The notes under the pieces are model-generated. The model was not told the DNA's origin. It was given only the letters and a program-made list of their open reading frames with translations, and did no database searches. Shown in pieces: positions 45,776 through 59,272 of a stretch of 64,000 nucleotides of DNA (position 1 is its first letter; each line of letters opens with the position of its first letter). A program made the position numbers and the translations under genes. The DNA is from Microvelia longipes. Lineage: Eukaryota; Arthropoda; Insecta; Hemiptera; Veliidae. The stretch spans positions 36,069,065-36,133,064 of the forward strand of contig JACMZG010001908.1 of the NCBI GenBank assembly GCA_018340805.1, given 5' to 3'.

Positions 45776-46342
45776 AAAAATCAGATACAGGGTACCTGAT
45801 TCACTACACTCATCCTCCCTGCTTTGGACTTACTTTGCTTGTCCACAAAATATACCATTCACCAAAGTTATACTGCAGCATGTCTTTGGATTCTTTTGGC
45901 TTGTCCGGAAACTATATGCATCCGTTTCATTCTCAGTGGTCACATATTAAGCACTGACCACGCTCATTGCTGCTTAACTTCTATGTTAAGAATGTCTTAA
46001 CTTCTACGTCACAAACGAAACATAGTGTACTTATTTATTACACAAAGTTATATACTTGTACCAAGTTGTTATTGCGAATTAATAACATCATAAAAAAATA
46101 TTTTCCGAATAGCACAACTACAGCGGTAAACTGATTTTTGAACAAAGTTTTAACTCGCTAGCATAAATACACTAGGAGCTACGATGATAACAGACACACA
46201 CACATACAACTTTGTAAAAACCACTCAGGAGGCCCTAAAACACCTGAAACAGATAATTTTAGTGACATCCTGGTTTTGGATTTTCTGCAAACAGTACTTT
46301 GCCTATATAACTACGGTATAAATTAGGAAAAGTAAAAAGATT
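45776..46342 (+). repeat. Family X copy
   Basis: AGATACAGGGTACCTGATTC ... TACTGCAGCATGTCTTTGGA ... GCACTGACCACGCTCATTGC ... GAGCTACGATGATAACAGAC ... ACGGTATAAATTAGGAAAAG, parallel to 31012-31715 but about 140 bp shorter in the middle. Confidence 0.75.
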
Positions 46343-49300
46343 TATGCTCAATGTGTAAACCAAAAATTTGAGTTTCATTACATTGGCATATCAAGCCCCA
46401 GAGCTTGAATGAAATAGAGAATAAATTTTCATGTAAAACAAGTAAAAAATTACAAAAATAAAATTAAAATCAGAATTAATTTTTGTCAGTTAGGCTTTGT
46501 TAGCTAGAAACAAGATAAGCTTGCTGGAAGCTCTAACTATTATACGGATTTGGTTTCTTTTTATAAAAATTGTAAATAATGAAAATAAACAAGAGAATAA
46601 ATGCTAATTTGACCTATCAAGACTAAAAAAAACTTCTGGCATGTGCTAATGACCAGCTCCACAAGCAGCTAGTTTTTTTTAAAAATGCCAATCCTTATAA
46701 TCAGAAAAAATATTATTTATTAATCATGAACTTTTATTTTGGGGGAAGAATAAACAGAATGGTTTTTTAACATATAAATTTAATAAATTAATCACATTTT
46801 CTTCTTTTGTCTTATTAAGAGGAAATCAATAAACAAACAGTTTTGTCTACTTTTACTTTTTTTTAGTAAGGTTGTGTAAAATCAGTTAGTTAAAAGTTAA
46901 TTTTTATTGCAATGCTTCCTATGGTGAATTTAATCAAATCATATAAAAATAAACTGAGCAAAAAGTAATAAATAAGGGTTTAATGTTACTTTACTAAAAT
47001 CTTGTTTTATTTGTTAAATTTAAAAAATCGTAAAAAAGGAAGCTCTCTAACCTTCCCGTACTGGCTATACTATATAACACTACAGAATGTGCTTTTTATA
47101 AAAATACTTTTACTAAGAGTCATGACAAAAAAAGAGCATACTAATTCCCTAGTTAAAACACACATTGCTTCTCTACAAAATTTAAATTGTTTTCAAGCAT
47201 AGAACTACTACATAGAACTCATTTTAAATATTTTTGTGTAATACATAACGTCTTTTCATAAAAAATCTTCTGTGAAATAGTGCTAATAATAATTATTTTT
47301 TACATTTTACAAGCACATTAATTTTTGTTTAGCATAAAGTATAACCATAATAAATCAAATTTTAATTATAATAGGAATCTAATTTTTAATTTCAATAAAA
47401 AATATATATATTTTTTAGGAATGTATTATAAAAATAAGTACATCAAAAGCTTATAAGTTTTACAGTTTATCTTATATTTGGCTTTTAAGCAATATTTAAA
47501 ATAACCAGTCAACAGTAAGATAAAGGCAAACCTTAGTCTAAGTGTAAAATAGATCTATTTTTTATCTTATGAATTATTATAATTTTTACAAAGAAAAATT
47601 AATTTCTTAAAGAAATCTTCTATGATTAGATAAAAACTAACATTAACCCCATGGACATTAATTAACAAAGATAATTAGAGATCAATAAAATGTATTTTTT
47701 TAATTATGTATTTTTACAGCAAACATGGAATGATGTATATGCAAGAATGTCAAAAATTAAAATTAATCTCGATGATCAATTCATTGAAGACAACAACAAA
47801 AAGTATGTACTATACCTGGAGAGATCACTATTCAGCTATTTAATGGGGATGCAGTTAATATTACTCTATCACAGTGTGGGTTATGGGCTTTTAACAGTTT
47901 AGCAGGGTACCAGAGGTTTTGGAAGGTTTGATTTAATAGTGACTCTCCGGATATAGAGAATATTCTTAGAACAGCAGCAACTGATGACACTAAGCTGTAG
48001 TGATAACTGTGATGACACTGACTAGTCACAGAAGTAGTAATGGAATGTATTTTTCATTAAAGCCAAGTCAACAAAGTTTCAAACGTAGCCAGTAATAAGC
48101 TATCTTCTATTATTGTCTCTACTGTTTAAAACGCTAAATAAAACCTACAAGAAAAAGAAAACAAGTTGTAAGGAGTATCACACACAAGTCTGTTTATCAG
48201 TAAAGGCATTTATATGTTTAGCCATTGTTTGTTTCACTATGAATTTCACAATAATGGAGATTTTATCTTAAGAATGAAAGTAAATGGAGTTCATCATAAA
48301 TAATGAAAGGAAGAGTCTCAACAGAAAAAAAAACTTTATTACCAAAGTGCTTTCAACCTAGCTAACTGTTAAAGAATTAAAAGGAAGAAGAGTGAAGATG
48401 ACTCAATCTGTCTGAATTTAATATCTGAAGCTAAATTATAGACTCTCTCTTTTTGCAGTGATGATGACCTAAGTTGAAAGTGCTTTACCAATATAGTTTT
48501 ATTCTGTGGAGATACTTTTCTTTTCATTATTATAATAGGGCATTTGTTCCTGGTCAAACATTATGGAACGAAAGTATTTGAGTGAAAGCTGTATTATTAG
48601 CTTGGTACTAAAGTAATAACATACACAGGGTTTATTATTCCAATAGTAATTTGTCTAAAATAAAAGTAGAATAAAACCAATGAAACAGACAAGAACATTT
48701 TCAAAACAATATTATGAGACAAAGAATAGAGTATTTGCACAAATTTTGTTATTGCATTATCTTTGAGTACGTCATATAAAAGAACAACCTGTAAAATATT
48801 AGAATGAAAAAATTATACTTTTGATGATACAGCAAAAAATATGTTCTTTTGGCAACAAAACGGCCTCGACTGCTTGTGTGACATCAGAGGTATGAATAGT
48901 ACAATAGACACTGGAGCAATACTCATAAGAATATATTTTAAACTGTCAACAAGATGATACAGACAAACTGTAGACATTACGTTCATTAGGCAGTGTATCA
49001 CCTGGATCGAGAAATTGTATTTGTTTCAGTCTTCTTTACATTCTATTGAACTATAAGCAACTATTGACCTTATAATATTTCCAACTGAAACTCTAACTTA
49101 AACGACCCAAGAATGTTTGATTTTCATTCCAGTCTCCTCTAATTTCAATACTCATTTCGACTAATTAATATTGAATTAAATATTTTTTTACTGCTTAGCA
49201 TAGAGTAATATAGTTAAAACTAATCAGTGCTGCTTAGTTTATTTTTTAAACACATTTAATCATTTTATGAGCAAAAATTTTTGGAAAAATGCAAATACTC

Positions 49301-49711
49301 AATAGCAATTAGAGAGTCATCCAAATTCACCAAGAGATGGTTACACATGCAAATCTATACTAATGCTACTTTCACAACAACCACATATAACATACACGAT
49401 TATTAAATACTTAATTTACTTAATTTCACAGTAAATGCCTCACAGAATGCAATTCTGCCAGTGTCATAAGAATGAATTTAAAAATGACTTTTACTAATAA
49501 ATCCATAATTAAAAACAGCAGAGCTAGAGGTGTTTATCGTGTAAGAGAGAAGTTTAATATGAGAGAAGTCTGATAAAGATTCTTTGTAGTCTTTAAAAAA
49601 CTATAAAGAGACTTTTTATTGATCATTTCATAAACTAATAATGTTAGTATTACATCACCATAAGGAAAATTAGTAAAAAAAAGTCGTCCCTGAAAAACTT
49701 AAAACTACTCA
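46343..49711. other. Non-coding stretch with one exon-like island
   Basis: Apart from the exon-like block at 47720-47802 no gene or repeat family was recognised. It may in part be the 3' UTR of the SLC35C2-like gene near 49.7 kb and below. Confidence 0.45.
47720..47802 (+). other. Exon-like island, function unknown
   Basis: A TTTTTACAG acceptor precedes an 83-nt open block, followed by a good GTATGT donor. It would encode about 28 residues, including TWNDVYARMSKIKINLDDQF. The composition is less AT-biased than its surroundings. I do not recognise the family, and no partner exons were found nearby, so it may be one exon of a gene with very large introns or a chance match. Confidence 0.3.
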
Positions 49712-52700
49712 CTATGATTTGAAACAATTGATTCCATTGTCAGTGTTACTGTGATTACTAACCTCAGAATCTTCATCATTAGATTCTTGTTCTTCAGACG
49801 ATGAGATATCATCATGTAAGAAACGTGCAGTAGCATCATCTCGCTCACTATCACGATGTTTAACTATATTTACATGAACTGGGGAGTTGGCTTTGATAAC
49901 TACATGGAGAATAATCCCACCCAAACATAATAGCAATCCTATACTATTAATTAATGATATCTGATCTCCATTTATTATTACTGCAAGAGCTAAGGCAACA
50001 ACTTCCTAAAACAAAATATAAATAAAATTTAATGTGGATTTGGCCAACTAATTATACCTGACACTCAAGCAAGCATTTAACAATATGTGTAGATATGTAT
50101 ATACAATAAATTGTTCTTATAAAAAATTGTTTTAGTGTTTTTTTATTCATTAAACCTGTATTTAATAATACTTTATACAAACATCACATTTTATTAATGC
50201 TACCAACTTGTAAGATATTTCAAACAGAAAAAGTAGCTATTAGTAGAATAGGGATAGAAGAGAGTATTTGTAAACATGACTGGACAAAACTAAAAGTAGC
50301 GTTGTATTCAGAGGGTAAAACTTAATAGGAAACGCAAAACACCACATCTCAAAAGGTTAGTTCTGTCAAAAATAAGATAGTGCAATTTTCGTCATAAATG
50401 CGTGAGTAAAGTAGTGAAGTACGAGCTAAGTGGTGGTAGAGAATATTTCCAAAGATCTATCGCCACACGGTTGTTGTCATTTATTGTTGCCATTGTACAA
50501 ACAGTGGCCTTCTACCTTTGCGGCACAGACTCAATAAATCCAAAACAGGATATGGTTATCTCGGTGTTCAACTATATAACCATATCTCTGTGAAAAAACC
50601 CGTGAGATGCCATATAATGAGATTCTGTTCGAAGTTAAAGGTGTATTGTTGGAAAACCTTGTACCATATCCATAATTTCTTTAAAAGTAAGTACATTATT
50701 TATTTGGATTCTTGATAATTTGGGCTCTGACTTGGTATTTCCTTTGTGAATCTCTTTACAATTAAACTTATTTATTTATTTATATTTATTAGTTTGTCAT
50801 ACTACTAGTTTATAAGCGTTACTAGTTTAATGTCACAATATAAGCGAATTTTCAAATGTATTTATAAAAAATTGGGATTTTTTACATTATGTTATATATG
50901 TCAATGAATAAACCGGAAACAATGCTGATAATAAAATTTAAATCATTTGATACTACCGAGTTTTGCAAAATAGAAATAGTTGACATAATATTATTATGCA
51001 AGAGACACCTAGGAAATGTAATGAGTAAATGCAAAGCTACATCTAGGAACTGTTCCATCATCAGTGATGACTTGACATAATCTCATGTCTCATTCTGTTT
51101 CGTTACGTCTAACTCATCACAGAGCCTGAACTCACTCTAACATTTTTTGTAATTGAAGGTCAGAGATGATTTAGACTTAACGAAACAGAGTAGGACATGA
51201 CATTATGTCAAGCCATCATTGATGATGAATGTAGAATGATGGAACAGTTCCCTGATGTAGCATTGAATTTTGCTTGTTACATTTCCTAGGTGTCGCTTGC
51301 ACAATTATATTATGTCAATAAAATGTAACTTCATCAATTAATTAACCATACATGGTAGTACAATTCTAAAAAAATGTCAGCCTAAGGTCAGTTTTTGTAC
51401 CAAGTTTCAATTCTGGTGTGGAGGTCCACAAGCCAGGTGAATTGTCTTAAAAATAAGTGCTTTCTTGCTTATCAATTCAATTTTAGCATAAGTTTTTTGG
51501 TATATATTTAATAACCTGAGCAGTCGTGTCACAACTTGTTCAGCATTTACTGAGCTTCAAAATAGTGAAAATAATGCTGTGACATGCAGTGTATAATCTT
51601 TGAGATAAATTTGCCATAAAAATAAAATAACAAGTTTTTATGCCAATACTCAGGTTATTAAATATATATACCGAAAACTTAAGCAAAAATTGGATTGATA
51701 AGCAAGAAAGCATTTAATTCAAAGAAAATTGACACAGCTTGCAGACCTCTGCAACCAAATTACTTTTTAAATAAAAAAGAGGCCTTTAGCCTCTTGGCCG
51801 TATCACCCCAGATGCCGTGATTAGTTAATCCCCCAGATGCCACTTCTAGGCATCTGAGGGCATAAACAAATCGTGGACTTCAGGTCATTAACAAGGTTGA
51901 TTTTTGTACCATGTTTTATTTAAAAAAAGAAGTTTCACACATGTTTTTTTGTTTTTAACCATAATATTTTATCCAGTTATAATAATAATTACCTTAAAAA
52001 CAGAAGCTATTGAAAGAGTAAGAGATGACATAGAAGAAACAACTTTATACTCGGTAAGTTCTAAACATACAGCCAGACTACCTCCAACGCATATTAGAAA
52101 ACCTTTATAAAGCACTGCAGTCCAATTAGTGACATTGTACAAACCACTTAAAACTTTTTCACCTATCAATCAACACAGGTAAATATAATTATAGGTGTAA
52201 ATAAATACATGTTAAAAGATAAAGAGATATATTAATGGATTGTACACTTAGAATAATAGTAATATAGAAGGACTATAGGACTGTAAACACAATGAACTCC
52301 AGTGACTGAAAGTATTGCCAACTTTGTTATAAGAAAATTGTATATTGTTACGCTGGCAGTATTACTTAAGACCACCCAGCTTAGTTGTTATCTGTAATGC
52401 TCCTTCTATAAATAGTATTATTTTAAGACTTAAAATAAAGTCAGCAAAAAATTGGGCATTTCCAAACTTTTCCTTATAACATAAGATTCGCTAAGCCCAT
52501 CCACCCTACAATCATTAAAAAATGTACACAAGTCATCTGATAAAAATTAAAGTAATGATGATAATGAGATGAAACTTGGCACACATGTTAGTCTGATGCA
52601 AGGCCACATGAGTGCCAAATCTCTAATTGATCGCACAATTTTTCTACGTTTTTGATTTTCAAAATTTTTTCAGAGCCATTATTGCAGGTTTATGACTTCA

Positions 52701-55700
52701 TAAAAAATATTTTCCGAATAGCAAAACTACACCTATAGACAAATTATTTTTTACCAAGTTTCAACACTCTAGCATAAATATGTAAAAATCCTAGCAAGAA
52801 AGGAGCGGGAAAAAATATGTAAACAAATCAGGTTATTTTACCTGTATTTTCTTGGTGATGTTTCTTTACATTAAATTTGTGTCGTTTTACTTTATAATAT
52901 AATTTTTATGATTGATTTGAAAGAAGTTTTCAAAAGGATATAAACACAAGTAAAAGCACAAATAAAGTTAATGAATGCCGGGAAGAAGGTTATTTCCCTA
53001 CAGCAGTTATGGCAGCAGGGACTTTTTTTTCTCTTTTCAAGTGAGGGGTTGGCAGCGGCTTCTCTGATTGGTTAATCCCCAAAATGCTTTTGGCCTTGGG
53101 GATTTTTAAACTAAATGATAAGACTGTAGTTATTATTGAAAATATCTCCATAGCTTTTTCTGAAGTTATGTAATTATAGTTCTACGGAAGAGTATAGGAA
53201 TTAAAACCTTTAACAACAAGAAAGATCAGTTCTCTGATTATTTTTGAATTGACCATCTATTTTCACTCTTTTTCTTAAAGAATGATATTATATTATGTCC
53301 TGTTGTTCAGATTATTAATAATACAATAAATATAAAAATAAATCCCAGTGCTCCTCCACTAATAAAATTTGAACTTTTATAATTAAATTACTTTAAAAAT
53401 TTTCTTAAAAACTTACCCTCAAATCCCACAAAAAATGGAAGAATAGAGAAAAACATCCATGGCTGCAAGTGATACATCATGTCAATAGGGTGATCTAAAC
53501 CTAGATCTGATTTTTGCATAACAAACTGACAAAGAGTCCACCTTAAACCACTGCAAATATAAATATTCATGATAAGAGAGAAAAAGTGCTAAAATGCCTA
53601 TTCTGCAGAATTTATGTAAAGAAAGACGCTTTTAAGACATGATATGAACCTATGTAAAGAAATATACAACAGAAAATTTTACCTGGAAAATGAGGCAAAT
53701 AGAACCATTAAAAATCCAACAATATTAAATTGTGTAGATTTATAAGTAAACATTGCAAGACCTCCAGCAATCATAGCTACAATACCAAACATAGACCAGG
53801 ACTGAAACAGAAACATACCAATACATTGATTAATTTTAAGGCTAGCATTCAAAACAAAGACATGTTATACGGAGTAGTTAACTGTGACCGAAACAAGTAC
53901 CAAAACAGGCTCTCTTTTCAAGCCTACTTGGCTTGCTTTGACCCCCATATATTTTACTGTCTGACTAGGATAGTAGGCTAACTGGGGTGGAGGTAGGGGA
54001 TGCCCTTCCAACTACCTTCCCACCCTTTAGAACCATTGATCTCAAGAGAAGTGATAGAAGAGAAGTAATAGAGAAGAGATCTCTATTAAGATCAAAACAT
54101 CAATTAATTTACTATTCCGTACATTCATTTTTATGCTAAGATTTATAATTAAATTTTGAAAACAGAAATAAGTGGTATTAAGTTTGTTGTTGAGTTAAGT
54201 TGAGAATTAAGTTATTAAGTTTAATTCTATATATTTTTTAACTAATCTACTATTGTTTTGACACAATATAATTGTGCAAGATATTTTTTTACTAATAATT
54301 TTTTAATACATAAATTTCTTATGATACTTCCAACTTCAGAGGGAGTTTAAATATAAGTAGGACAATTATTAAACAAGATGGAATCAATTATTTATAAAAT
54401 AATATGAAGCAGATTCAAATAATTCTAAATATGTCAATAAAATATTAATTACCTTTTTTTCTAGCTTAAAGATAAGAGCGAACATCATAATAAATATAAT
54501 AGAGGTAGACTTAGTAGTAGTATACCTAAAAAGTTAAAAAATTATTACATAAACAAATTATCATGAAATAGGAAAATAGGATAAATAAAAAAATCAAGTT
54601 AGTTGCTTTTTCATCAAGGCTTCAATTTTTTTTAAAGTGTATCATATATCAAGACAGGGATTAAAAGTTTTACATTCTTTATTTATTTGAAGTAAATTTG
54701 TGCAACAAGAAAAAGAAAGTGTATAGGATATTATTATTAATATCTAAATCTGCTAATATCTAAATAATACTTACAATGACACAGTAATAAATTCAAAAGC
54801 CCAATTAGAGAATGCAATATCAATGCCTGATGTTAATCCCACAGGGACAGTTGATCTGATAACATCTCTCCATGGTAAATGTGTATTACGCCTTCTTGCC
54901 CAACAAGCACAAATAAATCTTATAACAATGCATACTATCCATTTCAAAGACATATGGCACAATCCCACTAAAAGCGGATAATGGAATTCCTAAAACAATC
55001 AAATTTTATGTGATTAAACAATGATTTAATCAAATGTAAGTAAATTATGTTACTGGAAAGAATATACATTTGAAATTTAGTCATTTGAGAAGAGTAAAAT
55101 CGAAAAGTGGAAGTCTGCTCAGTCAATAGGGTTCAACCCTTGGTTCCAGTTAAATGAGTGTGCTGATTTACCAGAGAAAGTTCTCTACTCTGACATTTCT
55201 ACATACTCGACTTGAAGCTGTTCCGACATAATTTTAATTTTTATTGTGTTTTCGTGTTCTCCTTTATTTCTTAAAATTTTGAGAAAGATTATATTAAATA
55301 ATTGAATGAAATATAAAATTACCAGCTCCAGTAGCGTTAGGTTGAAGTTAAAAAAATTGTATTTTACTATTTTTGTATAACAGATCATGACAATGGAGAA
55401 CCATTTTTATCAGGTTAGAATAAAAAGAAACAAAAAGAAAAATAATTTTATTATAACAATAAATGCAGCTGTCATAACCAATAGTTGCCATGGTCTAAGT
55501 AAATTTAAAGTTTAAAAAAATAATCGGTAAGATTTTGAAAGCTTTCAGAGTTAGTTCATGAGTAGTCCACACAGGTCTGCCGCAGCGGTGATGTCTAGCA
55601 GCTTGCGATAATCGAATCTAAACTTTTCCTCATTGAAGTTAACCCCCTCCTGCCCGAAACACATGAGTTAAGTCACTTGTTAATTCTATCTTACTATATA

Positions 55701-56274
55701 GTAGACAAATTTATATAATGGTCTCCTACAACAGTTTTGCCCTTTTGATTAGGACATCTCTTAAAAGCAGACTGTTAAAATAGAAATGTCTAAGACTTAG
55801 GAAATGAACTGTTTGTGAAGGAAAATATCATATAAGAAAGATAGCAAAAGATTTAATCAAACATTGATAAAAAAAAGTATATAATAAATTATGATTTAAT
55901 CAGCAAATAATAAATTTCATGTTTATTGACCATTTGATGAAGAACCAAAATAAGAATGCAGTTTCATTTAGTTAATAAATAAATAATTTAGACCAGGGTG
56001 ACCTTCAAGTTACTTATGTTATCGTATTAAGTCCTCTCACTTAATGAGATTTCAACACAGTTTGAAACATATGTTACATATAAAATACAGTTCAATAAAT
56101 TGTAGTAAAACCAAACAAAATAATCTCGCACATACTCACTTTGATAAACCATCTTTGGTAAAAAGTTAATCCTATTGAAAAGCAAAAATAAATTAATATT
56201 AAAGACGCTACAGCTACAAGAGAGCAAAGACGCGAGCTCTCGGGCGAAGAGCCCTCAACCGATATTCTAGGCAT
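49712..56274 (-). CDS. SLC35C2-like nucleotide-sugar/triose-phosphate-type transporter, 7 exons, 379 aa
   Basis: Exons (minus strand): 56274-56140, 54989-54775, 54525-54453, 53801-53683, 53550-53417, 52162-51993, 50005-49712; all GT-AG; 1,140 nt with stop. SLC35C2 is a multi-pass Golgi/ERGIC membrane protein of the drug/metabolite transporter superfamily, linked in mammals to GDP-fucose supply and Notch fucosylation. Visible features: first membrane span at about residues 18-38 followed by [26 protein letters not shown] (106-125); FKLEKK at 136-141; [10 protein letters not shown] (158-167); [19 protein letters not shown] around 181-198; [29 protein letters not shown]; and [11 protein letters not shown]. 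About ten hydrophobic spans are expected. The last 55 residues are an acidic, Ser-rich cytosolic tail ([14 protein letters not shown]). Length is close to mammalian homologues. The start is the ATG just after a GTG at 56277. Introns 5 and 6 carry repeats. Confidence 0.95.
50980..51318. mobile_element. Foldback/MITE-like element in SLC35C2 intron 6, 339 bp
   Basis: Inverted arms of about 150 bp starting TTGACATAATATTATTATGC, with matching GACACCTAGGAAATGTAA, GGAACTGTTCCATCATC and CTGTTTCGTTA blocks. Small frames at 50889-51080 are shadows. Confidence 0.8.
51415..51756. mobile_element. Foldback/MITE-like element in SLC35C2 intron 6, 342 bp
   Basis: Arms of about 110 bp: GGTGTGGAGGTCCACAAGCC on the left and GGTTGCAGAGGTCTGCAAGC read from the right; both contain CTTTCTTGCTTATCAAT and ATATTTAATAACCTGAG. 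The start resembles the family Y head (GTGGTCCGC) only loosely. Confidence 0.8.
52440..52795 (+). repeat. Family X copy in SLC35C2 intron 5
   Basis: CAAACTTTTCCTTATAACAT, AGATTCGCTAAGCCCATCCA, ACTTGGCACACATGTTAGTC and CAACACTCTAGCATAAATA. The middle segment that carries CAGCGGTCA in other copies is deleted. Confidence 0.65.
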
Positions 56275-56279
56275 CACAT

Positions 56280-59270
56280 CTCATTTTTTCAAAATTTAAA
56301 GAAATATTCATACTTAGCACATAAAGGCATTGCAATTAACTAATCCCAGAGACTATCATAAACTTAATTCATATAAATATGCAAGGGTAAACATGTTTGT
56401 GTACACGCGTCAGATCGACCGTCTTTCACAAAAACAAGAAAACTGATAAAAATTCTTGTGATAACGATTGAAGTTTTGCGAATGCGTCGAATCGTAGAAA
56501 CTTCCCAAGGCAACTAAATCCGAGTCATCGAATCAACCTATCTGGTTACCTATTGGGTATATTATTCACTAAGGTAGAAACCTTATTCAGAGTTTCGACA
56601 CTAATATGATCCAAACATTAAATATGAACTTAATAAAACAAAAAGTAGATAAAATATCAAAGATTGTGGTTTTCATAAATTTCTTATTTTGAACACCACT
56701 TTCATTCCAAGTTTCATGTTTTAATATTCTTTGCTATGCTTTTTTTAATATAATAAATCTAATATTTGAATTCAATGTAATAATATTGACCAAGCTTTGC
56801 ATATGTGTTGTTCAAAATATTTCAGGAATAAGTGATACAAAATTTTGAATAAGTATGCTAAACTTGATTAACACTAGTGTATTGCATATTTAGCATAACA
56901 AAAATTATACAGGTGAATTTGAATGACTAAAGTGGGTTGCATTCCTTCCTATTTTAACTTTTTTTCTTCTATTATTATTTTTTAGTCAACGAAACTATGC
57001 TGACCCGAATACTTGTAACAATAATTTTTGTTATATTATTCAATACAAAGTATTAAAAAAAATGTATATATATATTATTTTTTTATCCTTTTAGAGGACA
57101 AAGTATTCATACGAAAGCAATTATTTCAACACTACTTTCAGCGAATTTCCTTTGAAAAAAAATCGTTAATGGGATAGGCATCATGGCATTAGTCGAATCC
57201 GTTTCAGAGGTACGTGATCTCGATGTACAAAAATTAACATTAGAAAGGACAAGAACCCTTTTGAAAATCAGTTTTCTGATTAGAAAACAAGCTATAAATC
57301 ATGGGTTGTTAAGCACGGAAACCAAAGGAAATTCGCCAGGCATGCGGAGCACCGCGTCAGAATTTTTAAATACAATGTGATTACATCCCCTCCAGTCTTT
57401 TTATAATTTTTCGAATAGAGGCCCTTTTAGGGAATTTCCAAAGAAAATATGAGCATTTGAGGTTGGGGTGATGAAGATAAGGAAGATTTTTTGAAAGACA
57501 CAATGTTAACTATTCATGTTTGACAAAACTCGGTAGTATCAAATGATATAAGATTTGTATGTTACTCTTATTGTGTGAGTGTATGTATGTATGTATGTAC
57601 GAGATTTTGTTTCTAGGTGTTTTTATGGGACACGATAACTTCAAACGCTTTTTCGGATAGAATGATAATTTATTTTAATATTTAAAAGAAAAATAAAGAC
57701 GTTTAAATGCAATACTCTCGTGTAGAAAGTAGTGTATATACAATACTCTTACCCAAACTGACATTTTTGTAACCTTGGTAAATATTACATTTATGTAGAT
57801 TAATTTATTATATACTATAATTTCGACCTTCCAACGTATAACTCTTTTAATAATCATACATGCTTATATAAGGGTGCGGGCGTTAGAACTGACCTTCTTA
57901 AGTAACTTAATATACTTGACGTAAAACCTTAAAAACATTTAAATTTTCTTTGCCTACTCACGAAAAAGAAACTCACTCAGAAAAATGAGTCATTACCGCA
58001 CTATTTATTGGCAGGAAAACATTTTCTTGACTGCCAAAAATAAACAGTCAGAGAAAGGAACCTATCTGGAAGATAAAATTACATTTAAAATAAATGGGAC
58101 AACGATTGAACTTCCCTAGGCAGGAAAGTACTATTAGGGTTTTTAGGGTCTGTAGCATGGAAACAGATAAGGTACATAAACTATATTTGAAGGGCGCGTT
58201 TTGCAAATAAAAAAAGTTAATTTTAATCGGCCAAATAGAAGTGGAGAAAGATAGGTTGGAAAATCACATTTTTTACGACTTCTTATTCTTATTCTATTAT
58301 TTTTCCTTCACATTTAGGTTGAAGCACCTACAACCTAAAATACTGAACGGATTTTGATGTATGAGGATCAAACATCAAATCTAATCAAAAAAAAAATCTC
58401 AAATTTGACATTCTTACTCTGAACGCGGAACGAAAAACTAAGCTAGCCATCGGTACTTTTCTACACGATGCGTCTGCAGCCTAAACTGCTAAAACACTTT
58501 TCGGATTAGTCTGATGCCCTTTAAAATTCCTGTTTTAATAAATCCAAAATTCATCGTTCTTATGTTGCATGCCCCGCAAATAATAGAGCATGCGAGCAGT
58601 ATAAAAAATAATTATACAAAAAAAGGTTTTGAGGTGCATATGAATGAGAAAAAGGAGGCAATCTTGTAAACCACACTTTAAAAAGTTCAATATTTCAACT
58701 GTCTACGGGCTTTTTATTCTAAAATAATTAATAAGAGTAAAAAGAATTTGTCAAATTTTACATCTAATAAAGATATTCATAAATATGAGACTAGGAATAA
58801 TAAAATTTTAGGTTTAAAAAGCCCATTTAATATCTAAGTAATATAAAAATCTGCTTGAAAAAACTAAAAGAAATATCAGATCTGGAAGAATTAGTGATGC
58901 ATGCAAGCAATATATTAATAAAAAAACATCCTAAATGTATAAGCTAAAGGACTTCTTAAACTAAAATTGGTTAAAATTAAATTAATAAAAAAAGTAAAAA
59001 AAAAGATGGTATGTCTTTATTATAATATAATTTTAACTATTGTAACAATGTGTGTTGTAATATGTGGGATATTTATGTAAAAATTGTATATATATTATGT
59101 TTTGAAATATGGACTTTAATGCAATTGTGCAAAATACTGTACTAAACATTATTTATTTATATATAAATACAGTACGTGGACACATATAACATCTTTATCT
59201 TTATACGTAATTTACGTATCTAACTCGGCCAAATATTAGGAGCAGTACAAAACTCATGCAATCTTACCAA
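56280..59270. other. Upstream of the SLC35C2-like gene, non-coding
   Basis: No gene supported. A short (ATGT)n run lies at 57580-57600. At about 57500-58600 there are phrases such as ACGGATTTTGATGTATGAGG and CACTTTTCGGATTAGTCTGA, typical of old dispersed insect repeats, but I could not set borders. Confidence 0.45.
57120..57370 (-). repeat. Family Y copy with both ends
   Basis: Read on the minus strand: ACGCGGTGCTCCGCATGCC, GGCGAATTTCCTTTGG, CGTGCTTAACAAC, an AT-rich middle, CGGATTCGACTAATGCCATG and a CAAAGGAAATTCGCTG end. Contains a B-box-like GGATTCGAC. The frame 57183-57380 is a shadow. Confidence 0.65.
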
Positions 59271-59272
59271 TA

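Noticed and set aside
55110..55145. GGGTTCAACCC considered as a tRNA B box
   Set aside because: It is a simple palindrome with no A box at the right distance.
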